Positions 32,167 to 39,622 of a DNA stretch of 64,000 bases are shown here, piece after piece. Origin of the DNA: Neolewinella marina (GTDB taxonomy: Bacteria > Bacteroidota > Bacteroidia > Chitinophagales > Saprospiraceae). The notes under the pieces were generated by a model, which worked only from the letters and a program-made list of their open reading frames with translations, did no database searches and was not told the origin of the DNA. The stretch covers positions 62,001 through 126,000 of the forward strand of contig NZ_PDLO01000003.1 of the NCBI RefSeq assembly GCF_002631205.1, written 5' to 3'. Each line of letters opens with the position of its first letter. The stretch's first letter is position 1. Both the position numbers and the translations under genes were made by a program.

Positions 32167-32227
32167 GTGGGGCAGCCCCCGGGCCACGCTTCGGTCGCGA
32201 CCGGGCGTCTCCCGTGGACTGCCCCAC
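32167..32227 (+). promoter_or_regulatory. Structured leader upstream of bioA
   Basis: gtggggcag (32167-32175) pairs with ctgccccac (32219-32227). Inside, ccacg pairs with cgtgg, and the centre cggtcgcgaccg (32192-32203) is itself palindromic. The nested fold ends 24 nt before the bioA start and has no T-run. It may be a leader regulatory element or a remnant terminator of the preceding gene. Confidence 0.4.
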
Positions 32228-32251
32228 ATTTCGTTGGTATCCCCTATCCGC

Positions 32252-33541
32252 ATGTCTCCCTCCCAGTTAGCGTTCGATCGCGATCACCTCTGGCACCCCT
32301 ACACCAGCCTGGTTGATCCCCTTCCCGTATACCCCGTCGCTTCGGCGGAAGGATACCGTTTGCGTCTGGCGGACGGCCGGGAACTGGTGGACGGTATGTC
32401 CAGCTGGTGGAGTGCGATCCACGGCTACAACGTACCGGAACTGAACGCCGCCCTCCAGGCGCAGAGCCGTAAAATGAGTCACGTCATGTTTGGCGGACTC
32501 ACCCACGAACCCGCCGTGGCCCTCGGGCAACGACTGGTGGACATCACCCCCGATGGACTGGACCGGGTGTTCCTGGCCGACAGCGGTTCGGTGAGCGTCG
32601 AAGTAGCTATGAAGATGGCTGTCCAGTACCAGCACGCCCTCGGCCACCGCAACCGCACCACCTTCCTCACCGTACGCGGCGGTTACCACGGCGATACCAC
32701 CGGCCCCATGTCGGTCTGCGACCCAGTTACGGGCATGCACCAGCTCTTTGCGGGCTTTATGCCCCGCCACGAGTTCTACGACCGTCCCCCGGGGGGATAT
32801 GCTGCGGCCCTGGATCCCGACTACGTGGCGGGGCTGGAAACCTTTTTCCAGCGCCACGCCGACCGCAGCTGCGCCTTCATCGTGGAGCCGGTGGTACAGG
32901 GTGCCGGGGGGATGCATTTCTACAGCCCCGCCTATCTGGAGGTCTTCCGTGCCCTCTGCGACCGCCACGGCCTGCTGCTCATCTACGACGAGATTGCCAC
33001 GGGCTTCGGTCGGACCGGCACATTGTTCGTGGGCGGGGACGCAGGTGCCGGGGAAGGTCAGTCCCGCCACCGCCCTGACATCATGACGGTGGGCAAGGCC
33101 CTGACCGGCGGTTACCTCACCCTGGCGGCCACCCTGTGTACCGCCCGGGTCGCCGAAACCATCGGTCGGAGTGAAGCCTCGGTACTGATGCACGGCCCCA
33201 CCTTCATGGGTAACCCCCTGGCCTGCGCGGTGGCGGTGGCCAGCATCGACTTGCTCCTGAGTAGCGGCTGGCGGGAGGACATTGCCCGCATTGCGGCGGG
33301 ATTGGAACGGCACCTGCGCCCCGCCGCCCGGAAGGAATCGGTAAAGGACGTCCGGGTGCTGGGAGGTATCGGCGTGGTAGAATGCCGGGACCCCGTGGAC
33401 GTAGCCCGCATACAGGCTCAGTTCGTGGCGGAAGGAGTGTGGGTCCGCCCCTTCGGCCGACTGGTCTACGTGATGCCTCCCTACGTAATAAGTGATGCCG
33501 CCTTAGAACTGCTCTGCCGCACGGTCGTTAAATATGTTTAG
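32252..33541 (+). CDS. bioA: Adenosylmethionine-8-amino-7-oxononanoate aminotransferase
   Basis: 429 residues from ATG 32252; the frame is open to 32165 but that lies in the hairpin leader. A class III PLP aminotransferase with BioA marks: HLWHPYTS near the start, [14 protein letters not shown] (substrate-binding Trp pair), [30 protein letters not shown] and Schiff-base Lys in TVGKALTGG. It makes 7,8-diaminopelargonate in biotin synthesis using SAM as amino donor. Other bio genes are not in the window. The preceding Nfu gene may serve BioB. Confidence 0.94.
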   Translation: MSPSQLAFDRDHLWHPYTSLVDPLPVYPVASAEGYRLRLADGRELVDGMSSWWSAIHGYNVPELNAALQAQSRKMSHVMFGGLTHEPAVALGQRLVDITPDGLDRVFLADSGSVSVEVAMKMAVQYQHALGHRNRTTFLTVRGGYHGDTTGPMSVCDPVTGMHQLFAGFMPRHEFYDRPPGGYAAALDPDYVAGLETFFQRHADRSCAFIVEPVVQGAGGMHFYSPAYLEVFRALCDRHGLLLIYDEIATGFGRTGTLFVGGDAGAGEGQSRHRPDIMTVGKALTGGYLTLAATLCTARVAETIGRSEASVLMHGPTFMGNPLACAVAVASIDLLLSSGWREDIARIAAGLERHLRPAARKESVKDVRVLGGIGVVECRDPVDVARIQAQFVAEGVWVRPFGRLVYVMPPYVISDAALELLCRTVVKYV

Positions 33542-33571
33542 TTTCGCCCCCCCGAAAAAGACCAACCCCCG

Positions 33572-33913
33572 ATGGCTACCGTAAAATTCACCTTCGAAGA
33601 CAAGAAAATCGCGCCGAAAACGGTGGAGAACGTCGAGACCGACATGAGCATCCTCGAGGTTACGGAGGAGAACGGCATCCACCTCAACCACAACTGCGGT
33701 GAGGTATGCGCTTGTTCTACCTGCCACGTCTACGTCCTCAGCGGAGAAGATGCCCTGGAGGAGATCAGCGACAAGGAAGAGGACTTCATCGACCGCGCCA
33801 TTAATCCCCGCATCGAAAGCCGGCTGGGATGCCAGGCCGTGATCCTCGACGAGGACGCGGTGATCGAGGTGGAAATCCCCGACCAGAGCCGCATCATCGG
33901 CCACGAACACTAA
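33572..33913 (+). CDS. fdx: [2Fe-2S] ferredoxin, adrenodoxin/Isc type
   Basis: 113 residues with the vertebrate-type/Isc ferredoxin ligand pattern CGEVCACSTCHVYV ... RLGCQ, giving four cysteines for one [2Fe-2S] cluster, plus the acidic C-terminal region DEDAVIEVEIPDQSR. It donates electrons in Fe-S cluster assembly. A -7-like TTAGTTTCG lies at the bioA stop, about 25 nt upstream. It is followed by iscX after a repeat-containing 109-bp spacer. Confidence 0.92.
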   Translation: MATVKFTFEDKKIAPKTVENVETDMSILEVTEENGIHLNHNCGEVCACSTCHVYVLSGEDALEEISDKEEDFIDRAINPRIESRLGCQAVILDEDAVIEVEIPDQSRIIGHEH

Positions 33914-33939
33914 CCTTTCCCCTTTACCATTTACGGATG

Positions 33940-33994
33940 TACCATTTGCAATTGGTGTCCATCGGTCTGTACCGCAGGCGAATTGTAAATGGTA
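33940..33994. repeat. AT-rich inverted repeats between fdx and iscX
   Basis: taccatttgcaatt (33940-33953) and aattgtaaatggta (33981-33994) form a 14-bp inverted repeat with one G-U position. Related partial copies flank it: taccatttac at 33925-33934 and gtaaatagtaaatac at 34006-34020. The block is markedly AT-rich against the surrounding genome and fills the spacer. Confidence 0.6.
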
Positions 33995-34022
33995 ACCGGA
34001 CGTTTGTAAATAGTAAATACCT

Positions 34023-34268
34023 ATGAGCTTTAAAGACTTCGACGATTTCCCCTTCGGCTGGGCCGACCACGAGGATATTGCCATCGCCCTCTACGACCGC
34101 TTCGGCGACGACTTCGGGCAGGACAAGATCTACCGCATCCGCTTCACCGACCTGCTCGACTGGATCCTGGAAATCCCTCAATTCACCGGTACCCGCGAGC
34201 AATCTACCGAAGAGCACCTGGAGCAGATTCAGGCCAAGTGGGTGTACGAATGGCGGGAGAATCAGTAG
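34023..34268 (+). CDS. iscX: Fe-S cluster assembly protein IscX
   Basis: 81 residues with the family pattern: FGWADHEDIAIALYDRFGDDFG, then YRIRFTDLLDWILEIPQF, then QIQAKWVYEW at the C-terminus. IscX is a small acidic frataxin-like partner of IscS that tunes iron supply for cluster assembly. It follows fdx, as in isc operons, but iscS/iscU/hscA are absent here. Repeat-filled spacers lie on both sides; the stop codon itself overlaps the start of the downstream repeat. Confidence 0.92.
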   Translation: MSFKDFDDFPFGWADHEDIAIALYDRFGDDFGQDKIYRIRFTDLLDWILEIPQFTGTREQSTEEHLEQIQAKWVYEWRENQ

Positions 34269-34461
34269 TACGGCAGTCACTCAGTACGGCAGTCTCGCAG
34301 TATGACCCTAGGAGTGTTTGATCCTTTTATGCACTAGAGCAGTAATTTGAGGTCAGACTATCAACTTCTGAATACACTACATTGATTTTCCGGAGGCTCT
34401 GACACCGAATCAACCTACTATTATACTATCGTACTGCCCGTAATATCGTACTGCCGTACTT
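34267..34461. repeat. Repeat-bounded 195-bp spacer between iscX and kdsC
   Basis: Left end: agtacggcagtc twice at a 16-bp period (34267 and 34283). Right end: two inverted relatives, atcgtactgcccgta (34428-34442) and atcgtactgccgtac (34445-34459). Between them is about 125 bp of AT-rich, non-coding sequence. The block begins inside the iscX stop codon and ends 12 bp before kdsC. It resembles an intergenic repeat element; no transposase is encoded. Confidence 0.6.
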
Positions 34462-34472
34462 ACGAACTGTAA

Positions 34473-35006
34473 ATGAACGAACTGGAACGCTTCGCCGACG
34501 TAACCACCTTCATCTTCGACGTTGACGGGGTGCTCACCAATTCCCAATTGATTGTATTGGAGGATGGTAACCTGCTGCGGCAAATGAACGTCAGGGACGG
34601 GTACGCCATCAAGCGGGCGCTCGAGGTGGGTTACCAAGTGTGCGTCATTACGGGGGGGAAGAGTCAGGGCGTAGTTTCCCGGCTGCAGGGCCTTGGCGTG
34701 GTGGATATATACTACGGCGTGCAGGACAAGGTGGAAGCCTACCGGGAGTTCATGGAGCTGTACGAACTGAACGACGAGAACGTGCTCTTCATGGGCGACG
34801 ACGTGCCCGATTATGAGGTCATGCGGCTGGTCGGATTTCCCGCCTGCCCCCGCGACGCCTGTCCGGAAATCCTGTCCATTTCGAAGTACGTAAGCAACCG
34901 CGACGGAGGCGCAGGGGCCGTCCGGGACGTGATCGAGCGTACGCTACGGCTGCATGGCAAATGGTTACCCTCCGACCCGGACGAGGTGCTGCCCACCAGC
35001 GTATAA
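34473..35006 (+). CDS. kdsC: KDO 8-phosphate phosphatase (KdsC-type HAD hydrolase)
   Basis: 177 residues, capless class C0 HAD. Motif I FDVDGVLTNSQLIV is the KdsC signature; motif II is ITGGKSQGV; motif III Lys is in VQDKVEAYREF; motif IV is FMGDDVPDYEVM. The closing VRDVIERTLRLHGKW also fits. It removes phosphate from KDO-8-P for LPS core synthesis. The start follows directly after the repeat block. Confidence 0.9.
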   Translation: MNELERFADVTTFIFDVDGVLTNSQLIVLEDGNLLRQMNVRDGYAIKRALEVGYQVCVITGGKSQGVVSRLQGLGVVDIYYGVQDKVEAYREFMELYELNDENVLFMGDDVPDYEVMRLVGFPACPRDACPEILSISKYVSNRDGGAGAVRDVIERTLRLHGKWLPSDPDEVLPTSV

Positions 35007-35099
35007 CCTTCGTGTTTTGCCGCTGAACGCCGGTGCCGGGAAAGGGGAGTGATTGCCCTTTCTTTACTTCCCGTGGCTGCTCCCAAACAAATTGTTGCT

Positions 35100-35107
35100 T
35101 ATCTTGG
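35100..35107 (+). promoter_or_regulatory. -7 box of the UvrD/PcrA gene
   Basis: TATCTTGG in an AT-rich pocket, 22 nt before the start codon at 35130. One mismatch to TAnnTTTG. Confidence 0.4.
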
Positions 35108-35129
35108 CGGCCCGCTCAAAACTACACCC

Positions 35130-37445
35130 ATGCCCGATCCATCCAACAGCAGCTACCTTGAATCGCTCAACGAGGTTCAACGGCAGGCGGTCACTACTAC
35201 CGATGGTCCCGTGCTGGTGGTTGCCGGCCCCGGATCGGGAAAGACCCGGGTTCTGACCTTCCGCATTGCCTACATCATCGAGCAAGGCACAGCGCCCTGG
35301 GAGATCCTGGCCCTGACCTTCACGAACAAGGCGGCCCGGGAGATGAAGGAGCGTATCGAAAAGGTCGTGGGCAAAAGGGCGAGCTACATCTGGGCGGGAA
35401 CCTTCCACAGCCTCTTTGCACGCATCCTGCGGGTGGAGGCCCAGCACATCGGCTACCCCAGCAACTTCACCATATACGATACCGACGATACGAAGAGCCT
35501 GCTCGGCTCCATCATCCGGGAGATGAACCTCGACAAGCAGGTATACCAGGCCAACGCCATCAAGAACCGGATCAGTTCGGCGAAAAGCAGCCTCATCACG
35601 CCGAAGTTGTACGAAAGAAACGAGGAGTTGCTGGCCCAGGACAAGATGGCCAACATGCCCCTCGTCCACAAAATCTACGCCGCATACGTAGCCCGCTGCA
35701 AGCAGGCCGGTGCCATGGACTTCGACGACCTGCTGTTCCGCCTCTACGAACTGCTCCAGAACCACCCGGAGGTGGTACAGAAGTACCGCGAGAAGTTCAA
35801 GTACGTGCTGGTGGACGAGTTCCAGGATACGAACACCCTGCAGTACGCCATCATCAAACGACTGGTACAGTACCCCAACAGCCCCCGCAACATCTGCGTG
35901 GTTGGCGACGACGCCCAGTCGATCTACGCCTTTCGGGGGGCGACGATTCAGAACATCCTGGATTTCGAGAACGATTTCGGACAGCACGGCATCCAGACCT
36001 TTAAACTGGAGCAGAACTACCGCTCGACGGAAAACATCGTCAACACCGCCAACGCCGTCATCAGTTACAACAAGCGGCAGATCCAGAAGGAAATCTGGAG
36101 CGACAAGGGGGTAGGGGACAAGATCCGCATCATCAAGGCGGTCGACGACAACGAGGAAGGGCGCCGGGTGGCGGATACCATTCTGGAGCAGAAGAACCGC
36201 TACCACCTGCAGAACAGCGACATCGCCATTCTGTACCGAACGAACAGCCAGTCGAGGATCTTTGAAGAATACCTGCGGCGGTTCAACATCGCCTACCGGG
36301 TGTACGGGGGGCTGAGCTTCTACCAACGCAAGGAAGTGAAGGACCTGATCGCCTACCTGCGCATGGTGGTCAACCCGAACGATGAGGAAGCTTTCCGGCG
36401 GTCGATCAACTACCCGAAGCGCGGCATCGGCGGCACCAGTCTGGCCAAGGTAGCCGACCTGGCCCGGCAGCAGAATATCACCCTTTTCGAGGCCCTGAAG
36501 CACGTGGCCCTGCCCAAGCGTACGCGCCACGCGGCCGACGGCTACATCCACATCATCGAGGAAGCCCAGGCCAAGGTGAATACCGCCAACGCCTACGAGC
36601 TGGCCGACCTGATCGCCAAGGGCTCCGGTTTGACGGACCTGCTGCGCAACGACAAAAGTATCGAAGGGATGGGCCGGCTAGAGAACCACGAGGCCCTGCT
36701 GGACGGCATCAAATCGTTCGTCGAGGAGGATACCGTCATCGATACCGATACCCTGCCCGACAAGTCGCTGGCCACCTACCTGCAGAACATTGCCCTGCTG
36801 ACCGACTTCGACAGCAACGAAGAGAACCAGAACGGGGATGTGGTCACCCTGATGTCCGTCCACGCCGCCAAGGGCCTGGAGTACAAGTCCATTTTCGTCG
36901 TCGGCCTGGAGGAGAAATTGTTCCCCAGCTGGATGAGCATGGACAGCACCGACGGGCTGGACGAGGAGCGGCGACTGTTCTACGTAGCCATCACCCGGGC
37001 CGAGTTATACCTCACCCTGAGCTACGCCAACACCCGCTACCGCTATGGGAAGATGGTGATGAACGAGCCCAGCCGTTTCCTGGCCGAGGTGCCGGCCGAT
37101 GCGGTGGAGAGCACTTCCACCAACCCGCGCAGTGCCGATCACGAATACGACAAAGTGGCCCGGCAACGGGAACACCGGGCCCGGGTTACCGGAGTAGCAC
37201 CGCGCACCCGTCGGGGCACCGCCCGCTTTGCCGAACCGCGGGTCGATCCCGCAACCTTCCAGCCCAGTGCACCGGGGGAAGTGGAGGCTGGCCGCAAGGT
37301 GCTGCACCTGAAATTCGGGGAAGGCAAGGTACTTCACGTCGACGGTGGCAGCGACAACCGCATCGCCACCATTCACTTCAGCGACCTGCCCCAGCCCGAG
37401 AAGCGCATCATGCTCAAGTTCGCCAAGCTGCAGGTACTGGATTAA
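35130..37445 (+). CDS. UvrD/PcrA-family DNA helicase
   Basis: 771 residues from ATG 35130 (LESLNEVQRQAV is the usual start region). SF1A motifs in order: GPGSGKTRVL (Walker A), TFTNKAAREMKER, FHSLFARILR, VDEFQDTN (motif II), VVGDDAQSIYAFRGA (motif III), LEQNYRST (motif IV), MSVHAAKGLEYKSIFVVGLEE (motif V) and RLFYVAITRAE (motif VI). The C-terminal 90 residues include a KVLHLKFGEGKV-like UvrD tail domain that binds RNA polymerase in PcrA. It unwinds DNA 3' to 5' in repair and replication-conflict resolution. Confidence 0.95.
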   Translation: MPDPSNSSYLESLNEVQRQAVTTTDGPVLVVAGPGSGKTRVLTFRIAYIIEQGTAPWEILALTFTNKAAREMKERIEKVVGKRASYIWAGTFHSLFARILRVEAQHIGYPSNFTIYDTDDTKSLLGSIIREMNLDKQVYQANAIKNRISSAKSSLITPKLYERNEELLAQDKMANMPLVHKIYAAYVARCKQAGAMDFDDLLFRLYELLQNHPEVVQKYREKFKYVLVDEFQDTNTLQYAIIKRLVQYPNSPRNICVVGDDAQSIYAFRGATIQNILDFENDFGQHGIQTFKLEQNYRSTENIVNTANAVISYNKRQIQKEIWSDKGVGDKIRIIKAVDDNEEGRRVADTILEQKNRYHLQNSDIAILYRTNSQSRIFEEYLRRFNIAYRVYGGLSFYQRKEVKDLIAYLRMVVNPNDEEAFRRSINYPKRGIGGTSLAKVADLARQQNITLFEALKHVALPKRTRHAADGYIHIIEEAQAKVNTANAYELADLIAKGSGLTDLLRNDKSIEGMGRLENHEALLDGIKSFVEEDTVIDTDTLPDKSLATYLQNIALLTDFDSNEENQNGDVVTLMSVHAAKGLEYKSIFVVGLEEKLFPSWMSMDSTDGLDEERRLFYVAITRAELYLTLSYANTRYRYGKMVMNEPSRFLAEVPADAVESTSTNPRSADHEYDKVARQREHRARVTGVAPRTRRGTARFAEPRVDPATFQPSAPGEVEAGRKVLHLKFGEGKVLHVDGGSDNRIATIHFSDLPQPEKRIMLKFAKLQVLD

Positions 37446-37472
37446 CATCCGGGGGCCAGATATCGGCCGCCG

Positions 37473-38687
37473 TTACTGCATATTGGTCAGGTTCCAGATG
37501 TAGACCGTCAGGAAGGCCAGGACGGCCAGGGCCAGCCCGCCAATGAAGGTATTGTAACTGATGGTCAGCAGCAGGTACTTGCGGTGCAGCACCTGGCCGA
37601 GGTCGTAGAGGTCGCGCGCCAGGTCGTCGTAGAGGCTGTCCTGGTCCATCTTCATTTCCGACATATACTTGATGAAATCGGATTTCTCGATCTTCAGGAA
37701 GTTGCCAAAGTAGAGCAGGCTTGCCTCCTTGCTCTGCATCAGCTTGCGCTTTTTGATGCGGTACTCGGTCACCTTCGGGCGGGCGGAGAACACGGCGAAG
37801 ATGACGGCGGTAAGGGAGCTCATCAGGAGGATGATGATGGGGGCGAGGAACTCCGGACTATTGAAAACCAACTCCTCGAAAAAGCTGAGTCCGGCACCGG
37901 ATACGGCGATCAGGATGGAGAGGATGATGGTGTTGATGGAGATCATCATGTTCGCCTTGTCGTCGGCGATCCGGCTCAGGTTGATGTGGTTGCGGAAGGC
38001 GGTCCGGTACATGGTATCGATGCCGCGGCCGAAGTTCTTGCCGGTCTTGGCCTTGACCTCCTTCTGCTGAATCTTGTAGTTGTTGCTCTGCTGGGTGCTG
38101 ACATTCTTGCGGCGGCGGGCGTCAAACTCCCGTTTCCCTTCGTCGGTGAGGTAATTGAACTTGAGCAGGAAGTCCTGCATCTCCTGTCCGAAGACGACGG
38201 GCCCGCCCTTTTTACTGTCGATTGCTTCCCGTTCCAGTTGCAGGAGTTCGGCCCTCCTTTCGTAGCGCTTCCGGCCCAGCCAGTTCCACACCGCATCGTG
38301 GAGCAGGCGGACCAGGCGGTCGCTTTTGGCGTTGGCCTCGGGGACGGCCGTAATCCAGGCCGGTGCGTCTCCTACATCGTAACCTTGCTGGCTGGCGAAG
38401 GTGGTCAGTTCTTCGGCCGACCGCTTGGTGAAGTTCTTTGGGCCGCCGATATAGCCGAGCGGGTAGAATAGTCCGGCGAGTTGCAGTCGCTCGGCGGTGG
38501 CGGCGTCCAGTTCCGCGTCCTCGGCCAGTTCGGCGGCCTTGTCGGCGATTTCCTCGGCGTAGGCGAAGTTGTGGAAGAGGTAGATGGGTTCCAGTCCTTC
38601 GTTAAAGCGGCTGCGGACGTATTCCCGGGCCTCGGAAAAGATGGTCTTCTTCTTTTCCTCTACTTCCGCGTTCTGATCACTGCTCAT
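37473..38687 (-). CDS. Pycsar effector family (DUF5706) membrane protein with degenerate HD domain
   Basis: 404 residues. The N-terminal 150 align in layout with the HD phosphohydrolase domain of HD-DUF5706 proteins (YLFHNFAYAEEI with His39; LAGLFYPLGY 71-80; LLHDAVWNWLG). The metal-binding HD pair, normally LFHDIGY, reads Y75-P76, so catalysis is unlikely. The C-terminal half has three membrane segments (about 249-268, 280-302, 372-397) around a charged region rich in R and K, the DUF5706 effector module. In Pycsar defence such effectors respond to cCMP/cUMP, but no cyclase gene is present. It overlaps the preceding gene by 11 bp and is the last of a three-gene operon. Confidence 0.75.
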   Translation of the reverse strand: MSSDQNAEVEEKKKTIFSEAREYVRSRFNEGLEPIYLFHNFAYAEEIADKAAELAEDAELDAATAERLQLAGLFYPLGYIGGPKNFTKRSAEELTTFASQQGYDVGDAPAWITAVPEANAKSDRLVRLLHDAVWNWLGRKRYERRAELLQLEREAIDSKKGGPVVFGQEMQDFLLKFNYLTDEGKREFDARRRKNVSTQQSNNYKIQQKEVKAKTGKNFGRGIDTMYRTAFRNHINLSRIADDKANMMISINTIILSILIAVSGAGLSFFEELVFNSPEFLAPIIILLMSSLTAVIFAVFSARPKVTEYRIKKRKLMQSKEASLLYFGNFLKIEKSDFIKYMSEMKMDQDSLYDDLARDLYDLGQVLHRKYLLLTISYNTFIGGLALAVLAFLTVYIWNLTNMQ

Positions 38688-39612
38688 TGGTAGGGGGTTG
38701 CATTCGGGTAAGTGTAGCTACGATGCCGCGTCCGCCCCGGCCTTCGCTGCTGATGTAAAGTTCTCCGGTTTCGGAAAAGGTAATGCCTTCGGGCTGGGTG
38801 AACGTAGCCTTTTCCAGGAGTTCCACGTGTTTGATCTGGCTGTCGCGGTCGATCACCACCAGGATATTACCCACCGAGGAGATCACAAAGATATCGTTGG
38901 TAAAGGGGTCGACGGCAATGCCGCTGGGCTTGATGATGTACTCCCGGTTGGAGCCGAAAACAATCTGCCCAACCTGAAGCTGGTCGATGTAGTAGGTAGG
39001 CTGGGGGTTCAGCCGTTTGGTGGCAAGGTCGAAGGTGTAGATGCCGCGTCGGCTTTCGTTGTCGGCTGCCGGGTTCAGCTCCTGTTCCTTGGGGACGATC
39101 AGGAGAGAATTGGTCACCGGGTCGTAGCAGATGCCCTCCGTATCGTTGCGGTAGCTGAAGTCGGTTTCGAGCTTGGTAGCCGGAATATCGCTGAGGGAAT
39201 CCTGATAGGTAAACTGGTGGATGTCTCCGTCGGTCTCCAGGACGTAAATCTCCCGGTCGCGGCGGGTGATGCCTTCATAGTCCCGGTTCTTGTCGAAGCG
39301 GACGCGGTTGATGGTCTTCCCCGAAACGCTGTTGACCAGGAACAACTCACCCTCTTCATCCTGAATGGCGAATAGCTCATTCGGATTGAAACCGGCACAG
39401 AGCCCACTGATCTCGTTGAGCTCGGAAGGGAGCTTGACGACCCGGTCCAGGCGATCAAAATTATAGGGGAAGAAGTAGTCATCGTCCACCGTAAAGCTTT
39501 CCGTTTCCGGGCGCTGATTTACGGTGATCATCACGTAGGTGATTCCGATGCCCAGGACGATCAGCAGAATGACCACGCTGATTAGATTGGGTTTTTCCCA
39601 TAGCTTATTCAT
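38677..39612 (-). CDS. Membrane-anchored SdiA-regulated/YjiK-type beta-propeller
   Basis: 311 residues from ATG 39612. One N-terminal membrane helix (about 10-29) anchors a periplasmic beta-propeller with repeated blades: LNEISGLCAGFNPNELFAIQDEEG, YEGITRRDREIYVLETDGDIH, TEGICYDPVTNSLLIVPKE, PSGIAVDPFTNDIFVISSVGN, PEGITFSETGELYISSEGRG. The EGI/SGI blade starts are the SdiA-regulated (YjiK) family mark. The family's role is unknown; ligand binding or phytase-like phosphoester binding has been suggested from fold. It starts 10 nt after the lipoprotein-barrel gene and overlaps the DUF5706 gene by 11 bp. Confidence 0.8.
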   Translation of the reverse strand: MNKLWEKPNLISVVILLIVLGIGITYVMITVNQRPETESFTVDDDYFFPYNFDRLDRVVKLPSELNEISGLCAGFNPNELFAIQDEEGELFLVNSVSGKTINRVRFDKNRDYEGITRRDREIYVLETDGDIHQFTYQDSLSDIPATKLETDFSYRNDTEGICYDPVTNSLLIVPKEQELNPAADNESRRGIYTFDLATKRLNPQPTYYIDQLQVGQIVFGSNREYIIKPSGIAVDPFTNDIFVISSVGNILVVIDRDSQIKHVELLEKATFTQPEGITFSETGELYISSEGRGGRGIVATLTRMQPPTNEQ

Positions 39613-39622
39613 AGTGGTGGGT

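Noticed and set aside
33914-34472. CRISPR array at the repeat-containing spacers
   Set aside because: The units are short, imperfect and partly inverted, without regular repeat-spacer architecture or cas genes.
35064-36551. A 495-codon open frame antisense to the UvrD/PcrA gene
   Set aside because: The helicase motifs on the other strand are complete, and the antisense translation has no recognisable motif; long antisense frames are expected at this GC content.
37473-38687. A complete Pycsar anti-phage locus
   Set aside because: No uridylate or cytidylate cyclase gene is adjacent, and the flanking genes are UvrD and a propeller gene, so only effector-family membership is claimed.
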